Source: CAVVVS01 sp963751355 (lineage in GTDB: Bacteria > Bacteroidota > Ignavibacteria > Ignavibacteriales > Ignavibacteriaceae). Taken from it: a DNA stretch of 64,000 nt. The notes beneath the pieces were generated by a model that had not been told where the DNA came from, did not search any database, and was given only the letters and a program-made list of their open reading frames with translations. The position numbers and the translations under genes were made by a program. The DNA is taken from contig CAVVVS010000137.1 in the NCBI GenBank assembly GCA_963751355.1, forward strand, positions 62,001 to 126,000, read 5' to 3'. Shown piece by piece: positions 27,247 through 35,192 of the stretch. The stretch's first letter is position 1, and each line of letters starts with the position of its first letter.

Positions 27247-29364
27247 ATGTCCTATGAAAAAAAAACATTTGTTCTAAATAATTTTAGAGCTGCCTCAAAA
27301 TTATTGCAATTGATTATATTGAGCATATTGTTGGGAATCTCTTTAACCGGCTCATCGTATGCGCAAAAGGGATGGACAGATATTGGTCCCGGAGCATTGG
27401 TAACAATGGGTGTTTATTGTCATCCGACTGATCCGAACATAATTTATTTAATGATAGATACCGGGCATCTTTACCGAAGTATGGATAAAGGAAATACCTG
27501 GAAACGGATTTCACAAAAAGTAGCTACAGCAACTATGCCTCCTCAGCAATATCGCGGCGGAGAACATGCCGTCGCTGTCGATCCTCGATCTAATCATGGA
27601 AATATTATTTACTTCTCTCCCGGTCAAAAAAAAGGTGCCGGACTTTTCAGATCTCCCGATTACGGAGACACGTGGACAAAAACCAAGGGTAACGATGATT
27701 TGGGTGCTGCAATTGTTGCTGTTGATCATAACGGAGTTGTTTATTGCGTCTCTAGCGATTTAAAAATTTACAGTTCTCCGGACGGCGGCAATTCATGGTC
27801 GAGCTATTCTTATCCTTTTAAAATCAACGATAAATGGCACGCTTTTGCTAATTATAAATGCGATATCGAAATCACTACAAATAATGTTATTTGGATTGCT
27901 AATCGTTTAAAAGACGATGGTGTATTTTACTCCGAAGACTGCGGAAAAAGTTGGAATCAAAAACTAAAAGGAAAATGGATTGTAGATTTAACATGCACTT
28001 TGGTCGATCCTAATCTGATTCTTGCGCTGGGGCAGGACGGGAAAATTTACAGATTGGCAGACGGAGGTAGAAATTTTATTCAAACTGGTGCCGTTCAACA
28101 AAATAATTATTGGTCATACGATACCTGGCCTCCGCATAGAGGAGGAATTACCATTAATAGTAAGGGAATTGTAATCGCAGTCGGCAGATACAGTATGGCC
28201 CGCAGTACGGACGGTGGAAAAACATTTACCGAAACGCTTGAAAAATATTTGAAATATTCGGTTGCTCCGTCGTGGCCTTTTACTGATCGTAGAACAACCG
28301 CTTCGGCGCTCAAATGCTGCGACATAACCTCTTCTCCGGTTGATTCCAATTTGTTTATTTACGGCGACGGTACGATGTTGAAGGAAAGTAACGATGCAGG
28401 TTTAACCTGGGTAGGAGGAATGAATAAAGGCGTGAACGGATTATGGATGAACGGTAATCCGTATTTTGACGCCGATAATCGGAATGTATTTCATTGTGCC
28501 TTGGTTGATTTTGGAGAAGCATATACAACCGATATAGGCAAAACCTGGCACACGAGTGAAACCGGTCGTATTTCTTGTCAGGCTGTTACGGAAGACCCCA
28601 ACAATCATAATATATATTATAAAATAACCGCCACTAACGAGGGCACGTTTTTATTTATTTCTAAATCGATAGATAGAGGTCATACATATAAAGAACTTAC
28701 GAGTGTTGCTTTGGCGCATGCTGATTACGACGGAAGAGTTTTCGTAGACCCGACCAATTCAAACACGGTTTATGTAACCATTCGCGGCGGAAAAGGTGTT
28801 TACAAATCTACCGACGGGGGACATCATTTTAAGGTTGTTTACCCGATTCACAGAATTCATCAATCTATAGTTACAAAAAACGGTGATGTCTATTTTCATT
28901 TGTGGGACGGTGCGGGAGGTTTATATCGATATTTAAAAAATAAAAACGAATGGTCTAACATTGCGCCGGAACATTCGGTAATCGGTTTTGCTGTTCATCC
29001 CAATGATGAAAATTTAATATTTATTAATGATACAGACGGTTACCTTTATAAAACTGCAAACGGATTATCGAGTTCTCCAACTTGGAAAAAATTAGATTAT
29101 CATAACGGTCAACAACTTTACATCGATCCGTATGTCCCCCGTTATATGCTTATGATGACGGGTACGAAGAATGTTGGAATGATAATCAGTAAAGACGGCG
29201 GAAAACATTGGAATCCTTTCAACAATAATCTCGGTACATCATTTGTCTGGGGATTTATTCCGGGCGGACCCGCAGCGAAAGGAAGAGTTTATTGTTATGA
29301 TGCTACTGCATACTATGCAACTATTTATGACTCGAAGGAAGATTCTTTGAAAAATGAAAAATAA
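27247..29364 (+). CDS. Secreted BNR/GH74-like beta-propeller, paralogue lacking the sorting domain
   Basis: A 705-residue near-duplicate of the preceding protein: GWTDIGPGALVTMGVYCHPT, LMIDTGHLYRSMDKG, YRGGEHAVAVDPRS, the Asp boxes STDGGKTF, SIDRGHTY and STDGGHHF, and the shared end GTSFVWGFIPGGPAAKGRVY then ATAYYATIYDS. The two proteins match closely up to this point, after which this one stops within ten residues while its neighbour continues into the sorting domain. It has its own signal peptide (about residues 20-38, SILLGISLTGSSYAQ), so it is exported to the periplasm but probably not attached to the surface by the same route. This looks like a duplicate specialised for a different compartment. 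ATG 27247 follows AAGGGGATATTAAA. Confidence 0.77.
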   Translation: MSYEKKTFVLNNFRAASKLLQLIILSILLGISLTGSSYAQKGWTDIGPGALVTMGVYCHPTDPNIIYLMIDTGHLYRSMDKGNTWKRISQKVATATMPPQQYRGGEHAVAVDPRSNHGNIIYFSPGQKKGAGLFRSPDYGDTWTKTKGNDDLGAAIVAVDHNGVVYCVSSDLKIYSSPDGGNSWSSYSYPFKINDKWHAFANYKCDIEITTNNVIWIANRLKDDGVFYSEDCGKSWNQKLKGKWIVDLTCTLVDPNLILALGQDGKIYRLADGGRNFIQTGAVQQNNYWSYDTWPPHRGGITINSKGIVIAVGRYSMARSTDGGKTFTETLEKYLKYSVAPSWPFTDRRTTASALKCCDITSSPVDSNLFIYGDGTMLKESNDAGLTWVGGMNKGVNGLWMNGNPYFDADNRNVFHCALVDFGEAYTTDIGKTWHTSETGRISCQAVTEDPNNHNIYYKITATNEGTFLFISKSIDRGHTYKELTSVALAHADYDGRVFVDPTNSNTVYVTIRGGKGVYKSTDGGHHFKVVYPIHRIHQSIVTKNGDVYFHLWDGAGGLYRYLKNKNEWSNIAPEHSVIGFAVHPNDENLIFINDTDGYLYKTANGLSSSPTWKKLDYHNGQQLYIDPYVPRYMLMMTGTKNVGMIISKDGGKHWNPFNNNLGTSFVWGFIPGGPAAKGRVYCYDATAYYATIYDSKEDSLKNEK

Positions 29365-29408
29365 TAAATGAATTTCTTAGTCATGTTAATTGGTAGGAGA
29401 AAAATTGT

Positions 29409-32072
29409 ATGTTGAAAAAATATTTAAGGTCGATTCCTTTATGGATTATATTTGCTGTAGTAGGAATTATTTCATCAGGAATATTTGTGAAGTGTTCGCA
29501 ATCCGGGGGAACGACCGTTATCGGGAAAAAAGCATTAATCAAGCTCGACTCCCGGATGAAATTTTCGTCTTACGTAAATAACTCGCCCGGAGACGGAATT
29601 GATGCTGAAGTCAATCCACCGCGCTTCAGATGGTTTTATTTATTGAATCCGGATAAAGTACATTTCCCAATCGATCCGTATATGTACAGATTCCAAATAT
29701 CGGGAAGCAGAGATTTTAGTAAATCGATTGTAAACGTAAAGACATATATGAATGTCTATAATGAATTGGCGCCGCTGCCGGAAGGAAAAACATATTACTG
29801 GCGGGTAGGTTATATTCCTAAAGGAAACACTGAACCGACGGAATGGACAAAGACATTTAGTTTCAACATACCCGAAGGCACACCGAAGTGGGACAGATCG
29901 GTATTGAAAAATCCCGATTTCGGAGGACACCCGAGATTATTGTTTAAAAAAGATCAACTTCCGGAATTAAGAAAAATAGTAGTCGATGAACCAGTCTATA
30001 AAAGCATGGTAAAAGCAGCCGACAATATGACTCACAACAAATGGTGGAATAACTGGCCTAAAGTTGCGAGTAAGGTTCCGGAATTTATGATGTACAGGTG
30101 GAGTACAACCGGTAGGAAACAGAATAAATTATTGTGGAACTTGACGCGTCAATTAACACAAACTGCTTTTGTGTATCTAATTACACAAAATGAGAAATAC
30201 AAAAATATTTTAGAGATTTGGACAACAATTGCGGCATATCCGAAAGGGGGACCCGCAAGCCCGGAGGGGATGGGACATGGTTATGCACAAAGTGAAGACA
30301 ACACGAGTATTACGGAATACCTTGCCTGTGTTTACGATTGGTTTTATGATAAATTAACTCCCGGGCAGAGAAAGATATTTGAGAACTCGTTGGAGTGGCG
30401 TTTGGAAGCATGGATGTATGAGTACAGATGGGGCGGATCGTTTTACACAAACGGAATTGAAAATCCAAAACTAAGCAGTTCGAGTATTTTTATTGCCGGG
30501 CACGAACATTCCTGGGAAGGTTCAATGGCTACATTTCCTGCATCAATTGCAATGTATGAAAAGAGTGAACTCGCACAAAGGTATTTTCATTGGATGGCAA
30601 ATTATTTGATTAGCGTAGGCGAATTAAATGCCGAGAACGGAGGTTATGACGACGGTGCAGCTTACGGACAATCACATATGAAATGGCTCGTTTATCAGCT
30701 TATGTATTTAAAAGGCGCATTACCTTCTCTTAATCTAGGTGAGAATCCTCTCTATACTCAATTCGCCGATTTTTTTATTGGGCTTGTACCTGTAGGTATG
30801 GAATACTCACACTTTGGGCGTGTTTCTCAACACGGTGCAGGTATGATGCATCGTATTGAAATTTTTAATCTTCTTGCTTATTTAACCGGCAGAGGCGATT
30901 TACTTTACAATTGGGGTAACACAGGAATGAAACCGGATTATAAATGGCGTCAATGGATTCATGCTGCTGCACCACTCCAATTTGAAGGGGAATTAAATTC
31001 TGTCCCTTCAGCGAAAACAAGATATGTTTTCCCGGCTACCGGTTTTGTAATGGTTCATGAATATTCTCCCAGTGAAAAGAAAGCATTTAAAGACGGCGTT
31101 GGTGTGATGTTTTGTTCGCGTCCTAATCGAGGTGACGGGTATAATGACGAAAACACATTTCAAATGTATGCTTACGGTCAGTATTTAAATTACGGCGGTC
31201 ATTCGGGGAATGAGAATCCGTTCGGATTTCAAACTATCTCACACAACACAATAATGGTTGACGGTATTGGACAGACTACAACTGAACAATCCCGTAAACA
31301 GGGTTATAGAGCTGTATTAATGGCATATGAAAACGGAGATAACTTTACTTACTGGATGGGAGATGCTACGGACGTATACCCGCGTCATGATGAAATTGTA
31401 ACGGACAAGATAAGCGGTAACAACGGTGGTTGGTCCGCAAAAACACAGATCAATTACGACAGCAGTTTGTTCGGTCCAAAAGGTGCGCCGAAGCTTGAGC
31501 GATTCCGCAGACATATGCTGTTCATGAGAAATAAATATTTAATTATTTATGATGACCTGAAAACCGATCCAACCCGCCCTTCTCAATTTTCATGGCGTTA
31601 CCGTGTTCTTAATGAAGGTAACCCGAATTACGATGCCTCCAATGGTTTGCTGAGTTATAAACTGGGAGATGTAAAAGTATTCTTAAAACAAGTAGCTTAC
31701 GCAGATTCGTTGGATTATCTGGATTTGAAAGACAAAGATCAATTTAAGAATCCAATAACGGGGATGGATTATCTTAAGAACAAGTGGGTAGCACTCGATA
31801 TGAAAGAACCAAGATATAATAAAAATATATGTAAGGATAATTATTGGTTTACAACAAAAAATCCCGAAAGTAATTTTCATTTTCTAGTAGTAATCTACCC
31901 GGTAAAACCCGGTACTGAAGATCCGGTAATAACGAGGATGGACGATAATACAGTAAAAGTAGAAAAAGATGGAGAAACAGATATAGTAAGTTTTGATATA
32001 AATACAAAGATCCCAACGACGATTAAGGTAGATCTGAACGAACTCAGAGCCCCGATCAAGTTCGGGGATTAA
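29409..32072 (+). CDS. Heparinase II/III-type polysaccharide lyase with DUF4962 N-domain (copy 1)
   Basis: Predicted periplasmic lyase that cleaves uronic-acid glycans by beta-elimination. The N-terminus has a membrane segment ending FVKCSQSG, a possible weak lipobox. A beta-rich DUF4962 domain (SYVNNSPGDGIDAEVNPPRFRW) is followed by an alpha toroid with NGIENPKLSSSS and AGHEHSWEG (about residue 350), GMEYSHFGRVSQHGAG (about 463) and a C-terminal beta-sandwich containing FQTISHNTIMVDG (about 610). These Asn/His, Tyr and His positions match catalytic residues of the PL12/15/17 relatives. 887 residues. Its last 629 bases are identical to those of the second copy at 35193-37832, though the upstream parts differ by roughly a fifth. 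Substrate (alginate-, heparin- or chondroitin-like) not determinable. Confidence 0.85.
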   Translation: MLKKYLRSIPLWIIFAVVGIISSGIFVKCSQSGGTTVIGKKALIKLDSRMKFSSYVNNSPGDGIDAEVNPPRFRWFYLLNPDKVHFPIDPYMYRFQISGSRDFSKSIVNVKTYMNVYNELAPLPEGKTYYWRVGYIPKGNTEPTEWTKTFSFNIPEGTPKWDRSVLKNPDFGGHPRLLFKKDQLPELRKIVVDEPVYKSMVKAADNMTHNKWWNNWPKVASKVPEFMMYRWSTTGRKQNKLLWNLTRQLTQTAFVYLITQNEKYKNILEIWTTIAAYPKGGPASPEGMGHGYAQSEDNTSITEYLACVYDWFYDKLTPGQRKIFENSLEWRLEAWMYEYRWGGSFYTNGIENPKLSSSSIFIAGHEHSWEGSMATFPASIAMYEKSELAQRYFHWMANYLISVGELNAENGGYDDGAAYGQSHMKWLVYQLMYLKGALPSLNLGENPLYTQFADFFIGLVPVGMEYSHFGRVSQHGAGMMHRIEIFNLLAYLTGRGDLLYNWGNTGMKPDYKWRQWIHAAAPLQFEGELNSVPSAKTRYVFPATGFVMVHEYSPSEKKAFKDGVGVMFCSRPNRGDGYNDENTFQMYAYGQYLNYGGHSGNENPFGFQTISHNTIMVDGIGQTTTEQSRKQGYRAVLMAYENGDNFTYWMGDATDVYPRHDEIVTDKISGNNGGWSAKTQINYDSSLFGPKGAPKLERFRRHMLFMRNKYLIIYDDLKTDPTRPSQFSWRYRVLNEGNPNYDASNGLLSYKLGDVKVFLKQVAYADSLDYLDLKDKDQFKNPITGMDYLKNKWVALDMKEPRYNKNICKDNYWFTTKNPESNFHFLVVIYPVKPGTEDPVITRMDDNTVKVEKDGETDIVSFDINTKIPTTIKVDLNELRAPIKFGD
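31443..32071 (+). repeat. 629-bp tract identical to 37203-37831 (lyase gene 3' ends), copy 1
   Basis: Line-by-line comparison shows no difference between 31443-32071 and 37203-37831. The first mismatch upstream is at 31442 (A against G), beyond which divergence is immediate and high, including a 12-base indel. The first mismatch downstream is the last base of the stop codon, TAA against TAG. This pattern indicates recent gene conversion or unequal exchange of the C-terminal domain. Confidence 0.95.
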
Positions 32073-32243
32073 GTCTAAATATGATCCGCTAAAAAATTAA
32101 TATTTACTAAAATAATTCTTTAGTAATTTCAAAAGATTAATGATATACACAAGCTTTGTATAATAAATAAACTTGTGACTTATCAGTATAAATTTCAGAA
32201 ATATTCTACTAATTTCAATATTACTTTAATTGTAATTTATTGA

Positions 32244-32325
32244 ATACCTTTGATTACTTTCTGTAACCACTTATTCCTTATTATTTGATACATGTCGGAT
32301 ATCGAGATAAATTCTTAAATAAAAT
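32244..32325 (+). promoter_or_regulatory. Repeated intergenic motif, copy B, with -10-like box
   Basis: The 401-base gap at 32073-32473 has no gene. It contains ATACCTTTGATTACTTTC, TAACCACTTATTCCTTATT and TTGATACATG, the best form of the repeated motif, ending 180 bases before the GH116 gene. A possible -10 box TAAAAT at 32320-32325 lies about 29 bases after TTGATA. The position suggests a promoter with a long 5' leader. Inferred from recurrence. Confidence 0.55.
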
Positions 32326-32473
32326 ACTCGGTATATGAGAAGTCTAGTAAATTGAGACGACATGAATTCAAAACCAAAGATTGTGATTCGTACTAGTTCT
32401 ATAAAATTTTTTGTACTTCTAATTTTTACCACAACAGCTTAGTTGGGAAAACAAATTTCCAAGGTGACACTAT

Positions 32474-34480
32474 ATGAGCTTTAAAAAACACACGCGGAAT
32501 ATATTTGTAAAAAATTACATTCTATCAATATTCTTATTGTTGTTTTTTGTCGGTATGATTTGGGGCTCTACGGGTGAAAAAGAAAAAACTATAAATACAA
32601 GACGGCAAGTTGAAAATTCTATTGGAAAAAGAGAATTCAACGGGGAGTATTCCGGCGAATATTTGAATTATATTGCATATCCTATTGGAGGAATCGGCGC
32701 AGGAATGATTTGTATTGAAGGTACCGGCGCTGTTTCTCATGTCTCGGTTCGGAATCATCCGGATATGTTTAATGAACCATTAATGTACGCCGCATTATGT
32801 GTTAAAGGTAAAGGAAAAAATATTGCGAAAGTACTTGAAGGACAAGTCCCAGGATGGAAACGATTTGGCGATAGACTTCATGCCGGCAGGGGATTTTTTA
32901 AATCGAATTACGGTTATCCACGGTTCGAATCAAATACATTTCTAGATCGCTTTCCGTTTGCTAAAATAAAATTAGAAGATAAAGAAATTCCATTCGATGT
33001 TACTGTTACCGGCTGGAGTCCATTTATCCCGGGAGATGAAGATAATTCAAGTCTACCCGTCGGGGCCTTCGAATATCACTTTGTTAATTCATCCAACGAA
33101 ATCCGTGAAGCAGTTTTTTCGTTTAACTCTGAAAATTTTATGCGTATGAGTGATGAGAACAATAATATTTTCAAAGGAGCGTCGGTTAAAGAATTTCCAA
33201 ACGGATTTTTATTATGGCAGGAAGGAAGTGAAAAAAATAAGGTGAAAGAAGGCGGTTTTGTTTTTTTCGCTGATGAAGAAAAAAATGTTAAAGTAGACTA
33301 TACATGGTTTAGAAGTATCGAGGGCGATTATAAGGCAATTACCTGGAATAACATAAGAGACGGTAATTTAGTTGAAAATTCTCCTGTGGCTGAAAATTCT
33401 CCAGGCGCATCTCTCTTTGTGCCATTCACTCTTAAACCGGGTGAATCGAAAACTATCCGGTTAAAATTCTGCTGGTATGTACCTAATACGGATTTAAGAA
33501 AAGGCGATGAAATTAACACCGAGAATATTTTCAAAGATAAACTTGAAACTTATAAACCATGGTACTCAGGTAAATTCAAAGATATTTACACACTCGCTGA
33601 TTACTGGAAACTTCACTATAATGATTTGCGCGAAAGAACAGAACGATTTACGAATGCGTTTTACTCATCAACTTTACCCAGCGAAGTACTTGAGGCTGTT
33701 GGGGCGAATTTGTCTATACTCAAGTCGCCTACCGTGTTGCGTCAAACCGACGGACGATTGTGGGGATGGGAAGGCTGCGATGATGATCACGGAATAGGAC
33801 CCGGTTCATGTTCTCATGTTTGGAATTATGCGCAGTCAATTCCTCATTTATTCCCAAAGCTTGAAAGATCTTTAAGACAGACAGAATTTAATGAAAGTCT
33901 TGCCGCGGACGGCTTTCTTCAATTCCGGGCTAGCCTGCCTATTCGCCAAGTTGCTAACGGGGAATATCCTGCCGCGGACGGACAATTGGGTACCATAATA
34001 AAAGCTTATAGAGAGTGGAGAATATCGGGCAATACGAAATGGTTGAGGGATCTTTGGCCGCAAATTAAAAAAAGTATGAATTATTGTATTAATAAATGGG
34101 ACCCTAAACACAAAGGATTAATTGAAGAAGGACATCACAATACATACGATATTGAATTTTGGGGACCGGAACCTTTGGGAGAAAATTTTTATCTGGGAGC
34201 CTTAGAATCCATGATAAAAATGGCTAAGGAATTTAACGATGATACTACATTTTATGAACATCTATTAAGTAAAGGAAAAGCTTATTTGGAATCCGAGTTG
34301 TTTAACGGAGAATATTTTTTTCAAAAAGTTAAATGGAAGGATTTAGTAGCCAATAATCCAATTGAATTGGCAAAAGGTAAGTGGAATGTTGATTATGATT
34401 ATCCCGAATCTAAGGAATTGTTTAAAAAGAAGGACCCAAATACCAGTATGGAAAAGGATGTCTTTCCGATGGTGTCTTAG
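32474..34480 (+). CDS. GH116 (GBA2-like, DUF608) glycosidase, N-terminal and catalytic part; frame lost near 34424
   Basis: GH116 enzymes remove beta-linked glucose, xylose or N-acetylglucosamine. A signal peptide (about residues 12-33, ending GMIWGS) precedes the N-terminal beta-sandwich (YIAYPIGGIGAGMICIEGTG, DVTVTGWSPFIPGDEDNSS) and the start of the (alpha/alpha)6 barrel. The nucleophile region is LWGWEGCDDDHG (Glu about residue 432) and the acid/base is probably Asp558 in HNTYDIEFWG. After LFKKKDP the frame becomes nonsense and stops at 34480, while the adjoining frame from 34426 continues the barrel. One A missing from the run at 34424-34428 explains this. Upstream is promoter motif B. 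The truncated product alone would have an open barrel and is unlikely to work. Confidence 0.8.
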   Translation: MSFKKHTRNIFVKNYILSIFLLLFFVGMIWGSTGEKEKTINTRRQVENSIGKREFNGEYSGEYLNYIAYPIGGIGAGMICIEGTGAVSHVSVRNHPDMFNEPLMYAALCVKGKGKNIAKVLEGQVPGWKRFGDRLHAGRGFFKSNYGYPRFESNTFLDRFPFAKIKLEDKEIPFDVTVTGWSPFIPGDEDNSSLPVGAFEYHFVNSSNEIREAVFSFNSENFMRMSDENNNIFKGASVKEFPNGFLLWQEGSEKNKVKEGGFVFFADEEKNVKVDYTWFRSIEGDYKAITWNNIRDGNLVENSPVAENSPGASLFVPFTLKPGESKTIRLKFCWYVPNTDLRKGDEINTENIFKDKLETYKPWYSGKFKDIYTLADYWKLHYNDLRERTERFTNAFYSSTLPSEVLEAVGANLSILKSPTVLRQTDGRLWGWEGCDDDHGIGPGSCSHVWNYAQSIPHLFPKLERSLRQTEFNESLAADGFLQFRASLPIRQVANGEYPAADGQLGTIIKAYREWRISGNTKWLRDLWPQIKKSMNYCINKWDPKHKGLIEEGHHNTYDIEFWGPEPLGENFYLGALESMIKMAKEFNDDTTFYEHLLSKGKAYLESELFNGEYFFQKVKWKDLVANNPIELAKGKWNVDYDYPESKELFKKKDPNTSMEKDVFPMVS

Positions 34481-35112
34481 GTCTTTGGTTAACAAAAGTT
34501 TCAGGTATCGATGAACCAATCGTTGATCCCGATAAAGTAAAAAGTCATCTAGAATCAGTTTATAAATACAATTTGCGGACGGATTTAATCGACCACTCAA
34601 ATCCGCAGCGACCCGGATACGCGATGGGGAATGAAGGAGGACTTTTACTTTGCACCTGGCCCGAAGGAGGAAAACCAACCCTGCCGTTTATATACAGCGA
34701 TGAAGTCTGGACCGGGATTGAGTATCAAGTTGCTTCTCATTTAATATTTGAAGGAATGGTTAAGGAAGGATTGAACGTAGTTCGAATATGCAGAGAAAGA
34801 TACGATGGAAGAGTTCGTAATCCCTTTGATGAATATGAATACGGGCACTGGTACGCACGTGCTATGGCTAGTTACGGGTTGATTCAAGCATTAACCGGAA
34901 TAAGATATGATGCGGTTGACGAAACATTATATATCGATTCAAAAATAGGGAACAATTTCCAATGTTTTATATCTACGGAAACGGGATTTGGCGTTGCAGG
35001 TTTAAAGGAAGGCAGACCCTTTTTGGATGTGAGATTGGGACAAATAAAAGTGAAAAATTGTTTTGTTTCAAATAACAAAATGGATATAGAATTTACAAGG
35101 GACCAAAATTAA
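34426..35112 (+). CDS. GH116 glycosidase, C-terminal barrel part in the -1 frame
   Basis: Continuation of the gene at 32474. In this frame the sequence reads KYQYGKGCLSDGVLGLWLTK, then PQRPGYAMGNEGGLLLCTWP, SDEVWTGIEYQVASHLIFEG, ERYDGRVRNPFDEYEYGHWY and YGLIQALTGIRYD, the conserved end of the GH116 barrel, followed by a short beta tail. There is no good start near 34426; an in-frame ATT/TTG-type start downstream would give a partial protein of about 180 residues. Joined with the upstream part the total is about 880 residues, normal for bacterial GH116. The sequence AAA AAG at the junction could allow -1 ribosomal slippage, but a one-base deletion or sequencing error is more likely. Confidence 0.75.
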   Translation, partial: KEGPKYQYGKGCLSDGVLGLWLTKVSGIDEPIVDPDKVKSHLESVYKYNLRTDLIDHSNPQRPGYAMGNEGGLLLCTWPEGGKPTLPFIYSDEVWTGIEYQVASHLIFEGMVKEGLNVVRICRERYDGRVRNPFDEYEYGHWYARAMASYGLIQALTGIRYDAVDETLYIDSKIGNNFQCFISTETGFGVAGLKEGRPFLDVRLGQIKVKNCFVSNNKMDIEFTRDQN

Positions 35113-35114
35113 AT

Positions 35115-35149
35115 CTAATTTTTAATTTCGTAGCGACAATAAAAATTAG
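35115..35149 (+). terminator. Possible AT-rich terminator hairpin after the GH116 gene
   Basis: CTAATTTTTA (35115-35124) and TAAAAATTAG (35140-35149) form a ten-base perfect stem with a 15-base loop, directly after the GH116 stop. The stem is almost all A-T, so it is weak, and no long T-run follows. It separates the GH116 gene from the second lyase. Confidence 0.35.
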
Positions 35150-35192
35150 AAGGCTTATTTGGTATAATGTTCTTTAACTTAAGAGGTATTAT

